Notes: generated by a model from the letters alone, not told the origin. DNA of 56,101 bases from Paenibacillus contaminans (GCF_003285015.1 NZ_QMFB01000023.1:88676-144776), one strand, 5' to 3'; positions 31,728 through 39,840 are shown, numbered from the stretch's first letter. Numbers and translations: made by a program.

Positions 31728-32615
31728 TTGAAAATAAGCGAATTCGCTGCAATGAACAACGTAACCGCCAAAATGCTTCGCCATTATGACGAGATCGGAC
31801 TGCTTAAACCTGTCGCCATCGATTCCGGGACAGGCTATCGCTTGTATGAACCGAACCAATCTCACCTTCTGAATTGGATCATTATCCTAAAAAATCTTGA
31901 TTTCTCCCTTACGGAAATAAAGGAGATCGTAAGCGGCCCCGTTGAAAGCTTACAAATCGTGCAGCAATTGATACGTAAACGCATCGAGATTACCTCGGCT
32001 TTAAATGAACAAATACAAAAGAAAATCGCGATCGATCGACTGATTGCTCTAATCGAGAAGGAGGGTTTTGACATGGATAAAAAAGTCGATTTATTACATA
32101 TCGAACAGACGGATGTACATCAAATCAAAAAGAACATTCCCAATTTTGAAGCTTTTCTTGAAGCTGCTTCCGCCATCGTGGCTTCGCGCCCGGAAAACGA
32201 TCCTATCGGCGTATTCCGTTTTGATATCAGTCATTTCAAACAGGTCAACGACGATTACGGTTTCGATGTAGGAGATAAGGTTATTGTCGCTTGCTTTCAA
32301 ATGATTGAGAGGAATGTTCAGTCCTGCTTGCCGCACGCAGCAATCGGTCGTGCCCATGGCGACGAATTTGTCGTATTTGCCGAAGCCGATGAGAAAGCGA
32401 TCCTTCAAACGGCCCGGTCAATTATCGATGATATGAATAAGTATGATTTTTCCGGCATCGGATGCCATAAGCAGATGGGATGTTATATCGGAGGTATAGT
32501 GGGCCGCATTCGTATGACCGATATACGTAAAATGATCGAAGATTCCATAGAAACCATTAACCGCGCTAGGGAGAAGGGTCCGAACTCGATTGCTATAGAA
32601 ACCTATACGTTATAA
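31728..32615 (+). CDS. MerR-GGDEF fusion regulator
   Basis: A 295-residue protein. Residues 1-70 are a MerR DNA-binding domain (KISEFAAMNNVTAKMLRHYD, then GYRLYEPNQSHLLNWI), 70-120 the dimer coiled coil, and about 145-290 a GGDEF-like domain: FRFDISHFKQVNDDYGFDVG matches the FDIDxFKxxND block, and RAHGDEFVVFAE the signature, with HGDEF replacing GGDEF. Loss of the first glycine may reduce catalysis; the domain could make cyclic dinucleotides, or only bind nucleotide. Start TTG 31728 after GAGAGGG; an upstream TTG at 31707 adds residues before the HTH. A MerR-like promoter stands directly upstream, suggesting autoregulation. Monocistronic. Confidence 0.85.
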   Translation: MKISEFAAMNNVTAKMLRHYDEIGLLKPVAIDSGTGYRLYEPNQSHLLNWIIILKNLDFSLTEIKEIVSGPVESLQIVQQLIRKRIEITSALNEQIQKKIAIDRLIALIEKEGFDMDKKVDLLHIEQTDVHQIKKNIPNFEAFLEAASAIVASRPENDPIGVFRFDISHFKQVNDDYGFDVGDKVIVACFQMIERNVQSCLPHAAIGRAHGDEFVVFAEADEKAILQTARSIIDDMNKYDFSGIGCHKQMGCYIGGIVGRIRMTDIRKMIEDSIETINRAREKGPNSIAIETYTL

Positions 32616-32937
32616 ACGCAGCTTCACAGGGGGATGAACCTAAAGTCAGTTTGCGATTAATTCTCCAAATGACCTTCCTCGCTCGTCGCCTGCACAACAC
32701 TGGAGTCCGATTTTGCCCGCTTGGAATCGAGTCCGGCTTCCTTTCCTCGCCTCCAATTCGAAAATGCCCGCTTGCAGCGGCTATTCGGCTCAGCAGACCG
32801 GAAAACCCTTGCCCCAAGCAGGCAAATTCGGACTAAAGCGCAGGGGGGAGCTTGATTCCCTGCTCCAAGTCGGCAGATTCGGACTGCAGCGTGCAAAGCT
32901 GCCTTGATGGCAGCAGGTCTCGAATTCAGGCGCTATT
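32616..32937. repeat. Intergenic cluster of short inverted motifs
   Basis: No gene. Two plus-orientation motifs (GAGTCCGATTTTGCCCGCTT near 32702 and ATTCGAAAATGCCCGCTTGC near 32756) face two inverted relatives (AAGCAGGCAAATTCGGACT near 32816 and AGTCGGCAGATTCGGACTG near 32868). Meaning unknown. Confidence 0.4.
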
Positions 32938-34347
32938 TCAGAGCCGCAGCTCTCGTATCACTTCTCCATCTTTTCGGCAACCTTCTTCAAAGCCCAGCGA
33001 AGCATACAGGCGGGATGCCCGTTCGTTCTCCGGCCGATGCCCAAGTAAGATTTTGTCGCAGCCGTGTTTTTCGTGCATGAAGCGTACAAGCTCTTCCATC
33101 CCGGATCGTCCCAACCCGCCATGTTGGAACTTCTGATCAATCATATAAGCCATGATCCAGTAACTCCCGTCATCCGGATCGACGGCGTAAACCGCAAATC
33201 CGGCTACTTGCTCGCCATGGTAAATAGCCAGAGGAGTAAATCCGCAGTAGGCCGACTCTGCAAGCCAATACACGGCTGGGACCGGAAAAACGGCTTTTTG
33301 CTCGTCCGTCACCTCTAGCTGGGTACAGGCGTACCAATTGCTTTGATCGATCGGCTTAAGCGTTACAACCGGCCGATAACGTTCGCGTATCCGCTCGCAT
33401 GCGCTCAGCAGCTTATCTTTAAGCCGAACGGCCCACTCAGGCGAGCCCGAGGTATCCAGTTCTTCCACGCTGCGAAGAAGCCGGGCCAAAGTATAAAGAT
33501 CCGCAAACCTTTGGAATAAAGGAAACAAGCGCACATAGCTTTCATCCACAGGCTTGACCGACCGGTACCCGAGCAGAAAATGCTCTATTTTCCGCTTGGC
33601 GTCGTTTTCTTCCCGTTCCGTCAGATCGGATACGGCGGATGCGATATCCATCGCATACCAATGAATCATTGCATCGTCAAAATCGATGGCGTAAAAACGT
33701 TTTTCCTCAGCCGCATGGAAAATATTGTCGGTCTCGAAATCATAATGGATCAATCCCGTATGTCCCGCGCCGTCAGGAAGCTTCGAGAGCTCGCCTCGTA
33801 TTCGTTCAAGCTCCCGCCAGGCACCCTGCTCATTGGGGGACCGCTGCAGTACCGAGGAAACGAATGTCAGCGCATCGCTCCAGCTTCCCCGCGCTGCCGC
33901 TTCAGGAAGATACGATTCGGATAGGACATGCAGCGAAGCGAGCGATCTTCCCCATTCTTCGGCAATCGTATCCGTCATTTGATCGAGCGGGATAGGAACG
34001 CCTTTCGCTTGCTCGAATACAACGGCGTAATAACGTCCGTCATCCGGGGACACAATCGTTTCGATCCAATTTCCGTTCCTGGAGCGGACGGGAGCGGCCG
34101 CCGGATAACCTTTCGCTGTCAGGTACCGCACAAAATCAAGCTCCGCTTGTACGTTCTCGATTGTATTGTCTTCTTCATGGATAAATCTAAGAAAATGCCG
34201 CTCCCCGTTTCTTTCAAACAAGTAGACGAAATTGCTGCTAGCCCTCCAGAGCTTCAACGTTCCGTCATCATGATCCCAAAGCTGAATCAGCTGCTTGGCC
34301 GGCGCGTCGTTCTCTAACCCTCGCACCATATTTTTTAATGACATCAT
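32938..34347 (-). CDS. Bifunctional APH-type kinase fused to GNAT acetyltransferase
   Basis: A 469-residue fusion. Residues 1-320 are an APH-fold kinase: NFVYLFERNGERHFLRFIHE (N-lobe), LIHYDFETDNIF (catalytic loop HxDxxxxN, with HYDFETDN) and AIDFDDAMIHWYAMD (metal site). Residues 330-469 form a GNAT domain similar to polyamine acetyltransferases such as BltD (LKPIDQSNWYACTQLEVTDE, then QKFQHGGLGRSGMEELVRFM and NERASRLYASLGFEE). Known AAC(6')-APH(2'') has the reverse order. Substrates are unknown; a modifying role on amines or antibiotics is possible. Start ATG 34347 has GGGAGG 10 bases upstream. Confidence 0.85.
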   Translation of the reverse strand: MMSLKNMVRGLENDAPAKQLIQLWDHDDGTLKLWRASSNFVYLFERNGERHFLRFIHEEDNTIENVQAELDFVRYLTAKGYPAAAPVRSRNGNWIETIVSPDDGRYYAVVFEQAKGVPIPLDQMTDTIAEEWGRSLASLHVLSESYLPEAAARGSWSDALTFVSSVLQRSPNEQGAWRELERIRGELSKLPDGAGHTGLIHYDFETDNIFHAAEEKRFYAIDFDDAMIHWYAMDIASAVSDLTEREENDAKRKIEHFLLGYRSVKPVDESYVRLFPLFQRFADLYTLARLLRSVEELDTSGSPEWAVRLKDKLLSACERIRERYRPVVTLKPIDQSNWYACTQLEVTDEQKAVFPVPAVYWLAESAYCGFTPLAIYHGEQVAGFAVYAVDPDDGSYWIMAYMIDQKFQHGGLGRSGMEELVRFMHEKHGCDKILLGHRPENERASRLYASLGFEEGCRKDGEVIRELRL

Positions 34348-34576
34348 TTCCTGTTTGCCTCCCAATGCCTGTATAAGAGGTGCGCTAGTTTACAAGTTAA
34401 GACCTCTCACAGGTTGTATTATGTGTTCGTTCGAAATCAAACGTCATCACTCCTTCGGATCGTGTAGTCGGGATTTCATCCCCATGACCTATCATCGAGC
34501 AAATATCCTGTTTGATCCAGGTACAGTTTGGCGTAAATTGATTTTTCCAAATGCAAGGCTGCCAAGATGCTTCATC

Positions 34577-34625
34577 TTGACAAAGTAAATTTACTTGTGT
34601 TAATTTATTAATCAAAGTTAACTTT
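34577..34625 (+). promoter_or_regulatory. TetR promoter with operator in the spacer
   Basis: TTGACA (34577-34582) and TTAATT (34600-34605) are 17 bases apart, and a perfect palindrome AAGTAAATTTACTT (34583-34596) fills the spacer. AAAGTTAACTTT (34614-34625) is a second palindrome just before the gene. Likely autorepressor sites. Confidence 0.7.
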
Positions 34626-34643
34626 ATGGAGGCGAATCGTATT

Positions 34644-35276
34644 TTGCATTCGGATATTCCCTTAAGGGAATTGAAAAAAGCACGCAACAAAGTGGCTTTG
34701 TATGAAGCTGCTTTAACGTTGATAGGAAACGGGATGTTCAAGGAAGTGATGCTCGACGATATTTGCCGGAAAGCGGAAGTGTCCCGGGTTACCTTTTTTA
34801 AATTTTTTCAAAAGAAGGAAGACCTGCTCGTTTATTTTATGCGCGTATGGTTGACGGAACGTTTGATCGAGATCGAAGCGGAGCGTAAACGGGGATTTTC
34901 AGCCGTAAGGCATCTGCTGCATAAAGTCGCCGAACAAAGTAAAGAAAGATCCGGCATCATCCCGAGCTTGATCGCTTTTTTGGCTGAAAAAAACATGCAT
35001 CCTTGCATGCCGGAGCTTAGCAAAGCCGAGGTTCGGCTGCTGTTTCCCGATCATGAGGAGTTGGGAGCCCGGACTCCCGACATGTTTGCCTTGTTTGAGC
35101 GATGCATGACCGAAGCGAAGCTGGACGGAAAGCTGAAAGAAGACATTACGGTGGAGTTGGCGGTAAAGGGGTTGTTTACCGTTTTTTATGGAGCGTTTTT
35201 GACCGCTCAATTGTATGCTTCCGCAGATTTTGCGGATTTTTATGAAGCCCATCTCCTCCTGCTTGAAAACGGATAA
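34644..35276 (+). CDS. TetR-family regulator
   Basis: About 210 residues. HTH: KVALYEAALTLIGNGMFKEV and DDICRKAEVSRVTFFKFFQK; the rest is the helical ligand-binding domain (SLIAFLAEKNMHPCM to AQLYASADFADFYEAH). TTG 34644 is preferred because GGAGG (34628-34632) lies 11 bases upstream; ATG 34626 overlaps that site. A DUF4188 gene follows 14 bases after its stop, so the pair forms an operon probably induced by the regulator's ligand. Confidence 0.88.
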   Translation: MHSDIPLRELKKARNKVALYEAALTLIGNGMFKEVMLDDICRKAEVSRVTFFKFFQKKEDLLVYFMRVWLTERLIEIEAERKRGFSAVRHLLHKVAEQSKERSGIIPSLIAFLAEKNMHPCMPELSKAEVRLLFPDHEELGARTPDMFALFERCMTEAKLDGKLKEDITVELAVKGLFTVFYGAFLTAQLYASADFADFYEAHLLLLENG

Positions 35277-35290
35277 GGAGCGATGCCAAC

Positions 35291-35785
35291 GTGAGCAAGG
35301 TTATGCCAGGCCGTTACACCGCGCAGATGGAAGGATCTTTCGTCGTATTTATCATAGGGATGCGGATCAATAAACTATGGGCGGTGCACAAGTGGCTGCC
35401 GGTATTTATGGCCATGAATCCGATGCTTCAGGAATTGTACCGCAACAAAGAGTTGGGGTTCCTGGATGCAAGCTTTCATTTATCGTGGCGCGGCGTTTCG
35501 CTCGTCCAGTATTGGAAATCGTTCGAGCAGCTGGAGGATTATGCGCGCAAAGGCGCGAACCATCTCGAGGCTTGGCGCCATTTCAACAAAAAGGTCGCGA
35601 CAAGCGGTGTCGTCGGCATATATCACGAAACTTATCTCGTTCCCGAGGGGCATTACGAGTGCGTATATAACAATATGCCGGTTTACGGCCTTGCCAAGGC
35701 GGGAGCCCATATTCCGGCTTCAGGGAAGCGCGAAACCGCAAGCGGAAGGCTCGGTCGGAACGAAAAGCCCGCGCAGCAGGGCTAA
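35291..35785 (+). CDS. DUF4188 family protein
   Basis: A 164-residue protein with the DUF4188 pattern: GSFVVFIIGMRINKLWAVHK, then SLVQYWKSFEQLEDYARKG, and WRHFNKKVATSGVVGIYHET. Relatives resemble heme-binding phenylacetaldoxime dehydratase or monooxygenase-like dimers, but no activity is established. GTG start 35291 with AAGGAG upstream. Second gene of the TetR operon, and so probably the regulated function. Confidence 0.82.
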   Translation: MSKVMPGRYTAQMEGSFVVFIIGMRINKLWAVHKWLPVFMAMNPMLQELYRNKELGFLDASFHLSWRGVSLVQYWKSFEQLEDYARKGANHLEAWRHFNKKVATSGVVGIYHETYLVPEGHYECVYNNMPVYGLAKAGAHIPASGKRETASGRLGRNEKPAQQG

Positions 35786-35823
35786 ATTGAAATTTGATGC
35801 GGCGCTGATTCGAGCATAACAAA

Positions 35824-35861
35824 AACGTCCTCCCGCCGTTCAAGCCGGCATAGAGGACGTT
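35824..35861. terminator. Bidirectional terminator between DUF4188 and anti-sigma genes
   Basis: AACGTCCTC and GAGGACGTT form a 9-bp stem with an inner CCG/CGG pair. TTTTTG follows on the minus strand and a weaker TTCGTTTT on the plus strand. Confidence 0.7.
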
Positions 35862-35917
35862 CTTCGTTTTAGGCGATTATGGCAAATCGACGTTTGCGTT
35901 TGATACGAAAACTCTGT

Positions 35918-37285
35918 TTACTCCTCCACGTCAAGCGTTACGGTCAGCTCATCCAGCAATTTGATGTCCGTCTGGGGCATCGTGCCGAGTACATATGACT
36001 CCTGAGGATCAAGCGCAGGGTACTCCAAAATATAATCATAGGAAGTACCGCCGATACGCGTCCGTTTTCCGTTATCGGATATGAGTATTTGCCCGTCTTC
36101 CGTTTCCAGCCATAATGAGGCGTACTGCATATAGGGGACTTTTCCCTTCACCTCATAATAAATCAGCGTCTTGTCGTGCAGAAACTCCACATTTTTCACG
36201 ATCGCCTCTCCTACTTCTCCTTGAGACAGCACAATCGGAAACGCATCCGTCAGCTTTGCCGTTACTTTTTCACTTTCCTTCTTGCCTACGGATAACATGT
36301 AAGGCGTTACCTTAATCGTTTTCGTACCGCCGGCAAGCGGGGCAAAACGAACGGTTCCGTTCGTCACTCCGTCTTTGCCTGTCGTAAACCGCGAATCCAG
36401 CGTTTCGATTAGCATATCCCGGTCATCCTTAAGCTGGAAGCTGAGCCATTTCGTATCGCCGGCATAACGGAAGTCCAGCTGCGTGGTTGCGGGCGTTGCC
36501 AAATAACCGGTCAATTGAAACTGCCTGTCCTCCGACTTTGCCGTGTGGCCGTCGGCAAGCGTTTTATACGCGCTTTCCGCCGTACTGTTAGCAACCGTAA
36601 GCTTGAAGCTCCATTGGCCGAGGATCCGTTTAGGCACGGGATCTTCCTCCTTAAAACCCGTCACTTCGCCGATTGTAAGCTCCAAATCGAAGCTGCCCGC
36701 CCGCTCCGGCTCTTCCAAATCAAGCGTCATGATCCCGACCGATCGTCTTTCGTTTATGCGATGCGGCTTAGTGCCTAGCGTAGCTCCCAGGTTAGGAATG
36801 CCGTTAATTTTGACATCGACATCGCCCAAAAACAGCAAATGATCGGGCTTCTCCGAATTCATTTCATAGCTGATCGATAACCTGGCGCCATCGTAAATGA
36901 CATCCTGCAGCTTGATCGTTACGCCTTTGTCGCTCGCTTCCTCATTGAGCCCGGAGGAAAGCCCTGATTGTTGACCGCTCACGATGCCGCTGTCGCCGGC
37001 GAACGAAAATATATTGCCTTCGAAAATTTTGCCCACAACCGGTATTTTGCGTAACTGGTCCGCCGAAGCCGGAAAGGCGGATAATGCGCCGAGCACCGCG
37101 ACCGCTGCCATGACTGAACAGACTGCCGTAAGCAGCTTTCTGCTGCGAGCAGGTCTTGGGGCCATGTGCCGGCTCCCCGCTTCCAGTTCGTCAAGCACTC
37201 TCGCCTTCAACTGAATTTGCGGCAGCTTGGTTTCGTTAAACTTGCGCTTCAGCTCCAGCTCGTCAGTATGAAAAGCTTCGCTCAT
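35918..37285 (-). CDS. DUF4179 anti-sigma-like membrane protein
   Basis: A 455-residue protein with a short cytoplasmic N-terminus (about 55 residues), one membrane helix (KLLTAVCSVMAAVAVLGALS) and a large extracellular part with beta-rich repeats, matching DUF4179 proteins encoded after ECF sigma factors. The N-terminus should bind the sigma factor; the outer part senses an unknown cell-envelope signal. Start ATG 37285 with AAGGAGG upstream. The first 23 bases overlap the sigma gene, so the two are translationally coupled. Confidence 0.85.
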   Translation of the reverse strand: MSEAFHTDELELKRKFNETKLPQIQLKARVLDELEAGSRHMAPRPARSRKLLTAVCSVMAAVAVLGALSAFPASADQLRKIPVVGKIFEGNIFSFAGDSGIVSGQQSGLSSGLNEEASDKGVTIKLQDVIYDGARLSISYEMNSEKPDHLLFLGDVDVKINGIPNLGATLGTKPHRINERRSVGIMTLDLEEPERAGSFDLELTIGEVTGFKEEDPVPKRILGQWSFKLTVANSTAESAYKTLADGHTAKSEDRQFQLTGYLATPATTQLDFRYAGDTKWLSFQLKDDRDMLIETLDSRFTTGKDGVTNGTVRFAPLAGGTKTIKVTPYMLSVGKKESEKVTAKLTDAFPIVLSQGEVGEAIVKNVEFLHDKTLIYYEVKGKVPYMQYASLWLETEDGQILISDNGKRTRIGGTSYDYILEYPALDPQESYVLGTMPQTDIKLLDELTVTLDVEE

Positions 37286-37832
37286 CTTCGCCTTCCTCCT
37301 TTTGAACGATATCATGCTTCAACCGCTTCTTCGCCCGTTCATATCTTTTGCGTATCGCCGCATAACTCATGTCGAGCTGCTCCGCTATATCCTCGAACCG
37401 GTATTCCTCAACAATCCGCAGCAAAATAATATGCCGGTCCTTCGGGCTAAGCCGCAGCATCGCGTCGCGGAGCTCGGCATTGAATTCCAGCCCGGTCGCC
37501 GCCTGGTCCTCCCGGATAACGGGAACCGTCCGGCTGAACAAACGCAGCAGACGGCCGTAAGTTTTGGCCCGCTTGAGCTTGTTCAAGCATTCATGGTATG
37601 CCATTTTGTACAACCAAGCCCCGAAGGACGTGCCTTCGCGAAACAACTCCAGCCGTTCCAGCCCTTTCACGAACACATCCTGCGTTACGTCCTCCGCCTC
37701 TTGCAGCTGCCCAAGCATATGAAAGCAGTACTTGAAAATTTGCTGCTGATACCGCTCGACCAACTTACCGTAGCGCTCCCTATTCCCTTCCTTCACGGCC
37801 CGCACGATCCGATCCGCTTCCGCCGGCTCCAT
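37263..37832 (-). CDS. ECF RNA polymerase sigma factor
   Basis: A 189-residue sigma-70 family protein of the ECF class. Region 2 is YQQQIFKYCFHMLGQLQEAE with DVTQDVFVKG, and region 4 is LRDAMLRLSPKDRHIILLRI followed by RFEDIAEQLDMSYAAIRKRY. GGGAGG stands before ATG 37832. It overlaps the downstream DUF4179 gene, its probable anti-sigma partner. The target promoter sequence is not known; none was confidently identified upstream. Confidence 0.92.
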   Translation of the reverse strand: MEPAEADRIVRAVKEGNRERYGKLVERYQQQIFKYCFHMLGQLQEAEDVTQDVFVKGLERLELFREGTSFGAWLYKMAYHECLNKLKRAKTYGRLLRLFSRTVPVIREDQAATGLEFNAELRDAMLRLSPKDRHIILLRIVEEYRFEDIAEQLDMSYAAIRKRYERAKKRLKHDIVQKEEGEDERSFSY

Positions 37833-37926
37833 GCTCTTCCTCCTCCCGTATTGAATCTTTTTCGTTTATATAACAATCGGGCGATTGCTTTTGGGACATT
37901 TTTATTCAAACATTTAAATATCGCGC

Positions 37927-38023
37927 AAGGATAAACGGCTTTGCCGTCCTTTAAGGACAGGCGCGTTTACCGTAGAAATATAACACTCGATAGGTGAAAC
38001 ATAAAATCTTATATTTTTAAAAA
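37927..38023 (+). ncRNA. Folded intergenic element, copy 2
   Basis: A shorter version of the element at 31508: AAGGATAAACG, GCCGTCCT, AAGGAC, GCGTTTACCG, GAAATATAA, GATAGGTGAAACATA, TTATATTTTT and an A-run in the same order and orientation. The stem pairs are kept (GTCCT/AGGAC, AAATATAA/TTATATTT) although the sequence between them differs. It lies between the divergent ECF sigma gene and a 51-bp repeat array. Confidence 0.5.
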
Positions 38024-38118
38024 AACAACGGCCGTCAAGTAAAACAGCCTCGCGCCGGGGGCTAGTGTGCGATGGGACAGACGGAGCGAAAGCTAAACGC
38101 TCGCTCTGTGTAATGGCG

Positions 38119-38297
38119 TATATGAAAAATCATATACAACTTAATCGTTTCGCACTGAATTCGACAAGTCTATATGAAAAATCATATACAATTTGTCATT
38201 ACCCGTTAATTCTAACGAATCTATATGAAATATCGAGTACAATTACCTTTTCGCGTTACTGCCGGCTATTCGATACGAAAAAATCTAAGACAGTTTC
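38119..38297 (-). repeat. 51-bp hairpin tandem repeat, locus B (3 units plus a degenerate fourth)
   Basis: TATGAAAAATCATATACAA-type units start at 38121, 38173 and 38224, with a weaker one at 38274, giving spacings of 52, 51 and 50. It is the reverse complement of the repeat at 31.2 kb, including the TCGACAAG/TTCG segment. No gene lies in this gap. Confidence 0.82.
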
Positions 38298-38367
38298 AAG
38301 GTAAGGAAACGTGGTGGTGGCCCGATCGGCGCGTTCAAAGCGGAAAAAGACTCATTCGGGATACGGA

Positions 38368-38396
38368 TTGACCGCGTCATCCTGATGTAGTAAGAT
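38368..38396 (+). promoter_or_regulatory. trpS promoter
   Basis: TTGACC and TAAGAT separated by 17 bases, just upstream of the T-box leader. Confidence 0.7.
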
Positions 38397-38402
38397 GTTC
38401 CA

Positions 38403-38712
38403 TATATTATTGAACAACGCAGATGAAGGGTAAGTAGACATGCGAGTATGGACTTCAGAGAGCCGGTGGCTGCTGCGAACCGGTGTCCGGCGTGTGATCG
38501 AATGGCCTTTGGAGTTGCTTTTCCGAACCGTCGTCAAGATGCAGTAGGGAAATGCCGGGTATCCCGCCGTTATCAAAGGGAGCGGTATCGAGATCCGTTA
38601 TGCGATCTCCGCACCGTCAAGAGAAGACCGGAACGATTGCGAACTATAGCATCCGTACGGTCAATTAAGGTGGCAACACGACAACTTCGTCCTTATCGGA
38701 CGGAGTTTTTTT
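38403..38712 (+). promoter_or_regulatory. T-box riboswitch, tryptophan specifier
   Basis: Stem I begins with AGAGAGCCGGTGGCTGCTGC and GAACCGG (38457-38483). A TGG triplet at 38503-38505 in GAATGGCC is the probable specifier, pairing with the tRNA-Trp anticodon. The T-box core AAGGTGGCAACACG lies at 38667-38680. The terminator stem AACTTCGTCC / GGACGGAGTT (38683-38707) is followed by seven T. Uncharged tRNA-Trp should favour the antiterminator and switch on trpS. Confidence 0.9.
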
Positions 38713-38756
38713 GATTTTATCGGGTGTTTATCCCGGTTTTGAAGGGGGTGATGGCC

Positions 38757-38960
38757 ATGGACGACGGTTGGTGGCGGCGACTCATGATGTTCCAAAACAA
38801 ACCTGACAGTTCACCGTTACTTGCGACTGTCACACAAACGAGGAGGAAATTGGACTATGACAGAACGTGTATTAACAGGAGACCGCGTTACCGGAAAACT
38901 TCACCTTGGCCATTTCATCGGCAGCTTGCAAAATCGTGTCGCTTTGCAGGAAAAGTATGA
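38757..38960 (+). CDS. Leader ORF with tandem Trp codons overlapping trpS
   Basis: A 67-codon ORF starting MDDGWWRRLMMFQNK, with GGGGG 8 bases before ATG 38757 and two consecutive TGG codons at 38769-38774. It lies between the T-box terminator and trpS and runs through the trpS ribosome site and start in another frame, ending about 100 bases inside the gene. A stem GACAGT/ACTGTC lies between the Trp codons and the trpS start. The layout resembles the Trp-codon leader peptide rtpLP that acts after a T-box before B. subtilis rtpA. A regulatory rather than protein function is inferred. Confidence 0.6.
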   Translation: MDDGWWRRLMMFQNKPDSSPLLATVTQTRRKLDYDRTCINRRPRYRKTSPWPFHRQLAKSCRFAGKV

Positions 38961-39840
38961 AACATTCGTGCTTCTGGCGGACGTTCAAGCGCTGACGACT
39001 CATTTTGACAAACCGGATTTGATCCGCACCCATTTACGTGAAATTACGCTCGACTACTTATCGGTCGGTATAAAGCCGGAGCGGTCGACCATATTTATTC
39101 AATCCATGATTCCGGAAATCGCGGAGTTAACCGTACTCTTTTCCATGTTCGTCACGGTAAATGTATTGCGTCACAACCCGACGGTAAAAACCGAATCGAA
39201 AAACAGCGGCTTGGACGATATGTATTACGGCTTTCTCGGTTATCCGGTAAGTCAAGCGGCCGATATCACCTTCTGCAAAGCGACGATCGTTCCGGTCGGC
39301 GACGACCAGCTCCCCCATTTGGAGTTGGCCCGTAAAATTGTGCGGCGGTTCAATGAGTTGTATAAACCCGTGCTTGTGGAGCCGAAGCCTATCGTTGGCG
39401 AGAGACTGATCGGTACCGACGGCAACTCGAAAATGAGCAAAAGCCTCGGCAACTCCATAACGCTCGATTCTACCTCGGAGGAAGTCGCTTATAAAATCAA
39501 AAGAGCCAAAACGGATCCCGCACGCGTGCATAAAAACGATCCCGGCCACCCGGATATATGCCCGATCTACGCCTATCATCAGGCTTTCCGCCCGGACGAA
39601 TATCCGGAAATCCGCGAAGGCTGCGAAAAAGGGACGCTCGGATGCTCCGCGTGCAAAGCGCTTATCACCTCGACGCTGGAACAGCTGCTTGAGCCGATGC
39701 GCGAACGCCGGTCTTCCTATGCCGCAAAACCGAAAATCGTTGACGATATATTGATCTCCGGGACGCAGCGCGCCCGTGAAATAGCAAGAGAAACGATGGC
39801 GGAAGTACGAGAGGCGATGAGTCTCAACTACTTTGGCTGA
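38857..39840 (+). CDS. trpS: Tryptophanyl-tRNA synthetase, type II (auxiliary-like)
   Basis: A 327-residue class I synthetase. The HIGH motif is GKLHLGHFIGS and KMSKS is NSKMSKSLGN. It lacks the GxxPSGxxTLGNY start of the standard Bacillus TrpRS and instead has LTGDRVTGKLHLGHF, QSMIPEIAELT, VTVNVLRHNPTVKTE and a C-terminal NYFG, like the second, indolmycin-tolerant type of bacterial TrpRS. It charges tRNA-Trp; a housekeeping copy may exist elsewhere. Start ATG 38857 follows GAGGAGG. It is controlled by a T-box and possibly by the Trp-Trp leader ORF. The YbaK-type gene downstream is probably co-transcribed. Confidence 0.9.
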   Translation: MTERVLTGDRVTGKLHLGHFIGSLQNRVALQEKYETFVLLADVQALTTHFDKPDLIRTHLREITLDYLSVGIKPERSTIFIQSMIPEIAELTVLFSMFVTVNVLRHNPTVKTESKNSGLDDMYYGFLGYPVSQAADITFCKATIVPVGDDQLPHLELARKIVRRFNELYKPVLVEPKPIVGERLIGTDGNSKMSKSLGNSITLDSTSEEVAYKIKRAKTDPARVHKNDPGHPDICPIYAYHQAFRPDEYPEIREGCEKGTLGCSACKALITSTLEQLLEPMRERRSSYAAKPKIVDDILISGTQRAREIARETMAEVREAMSLNYFG

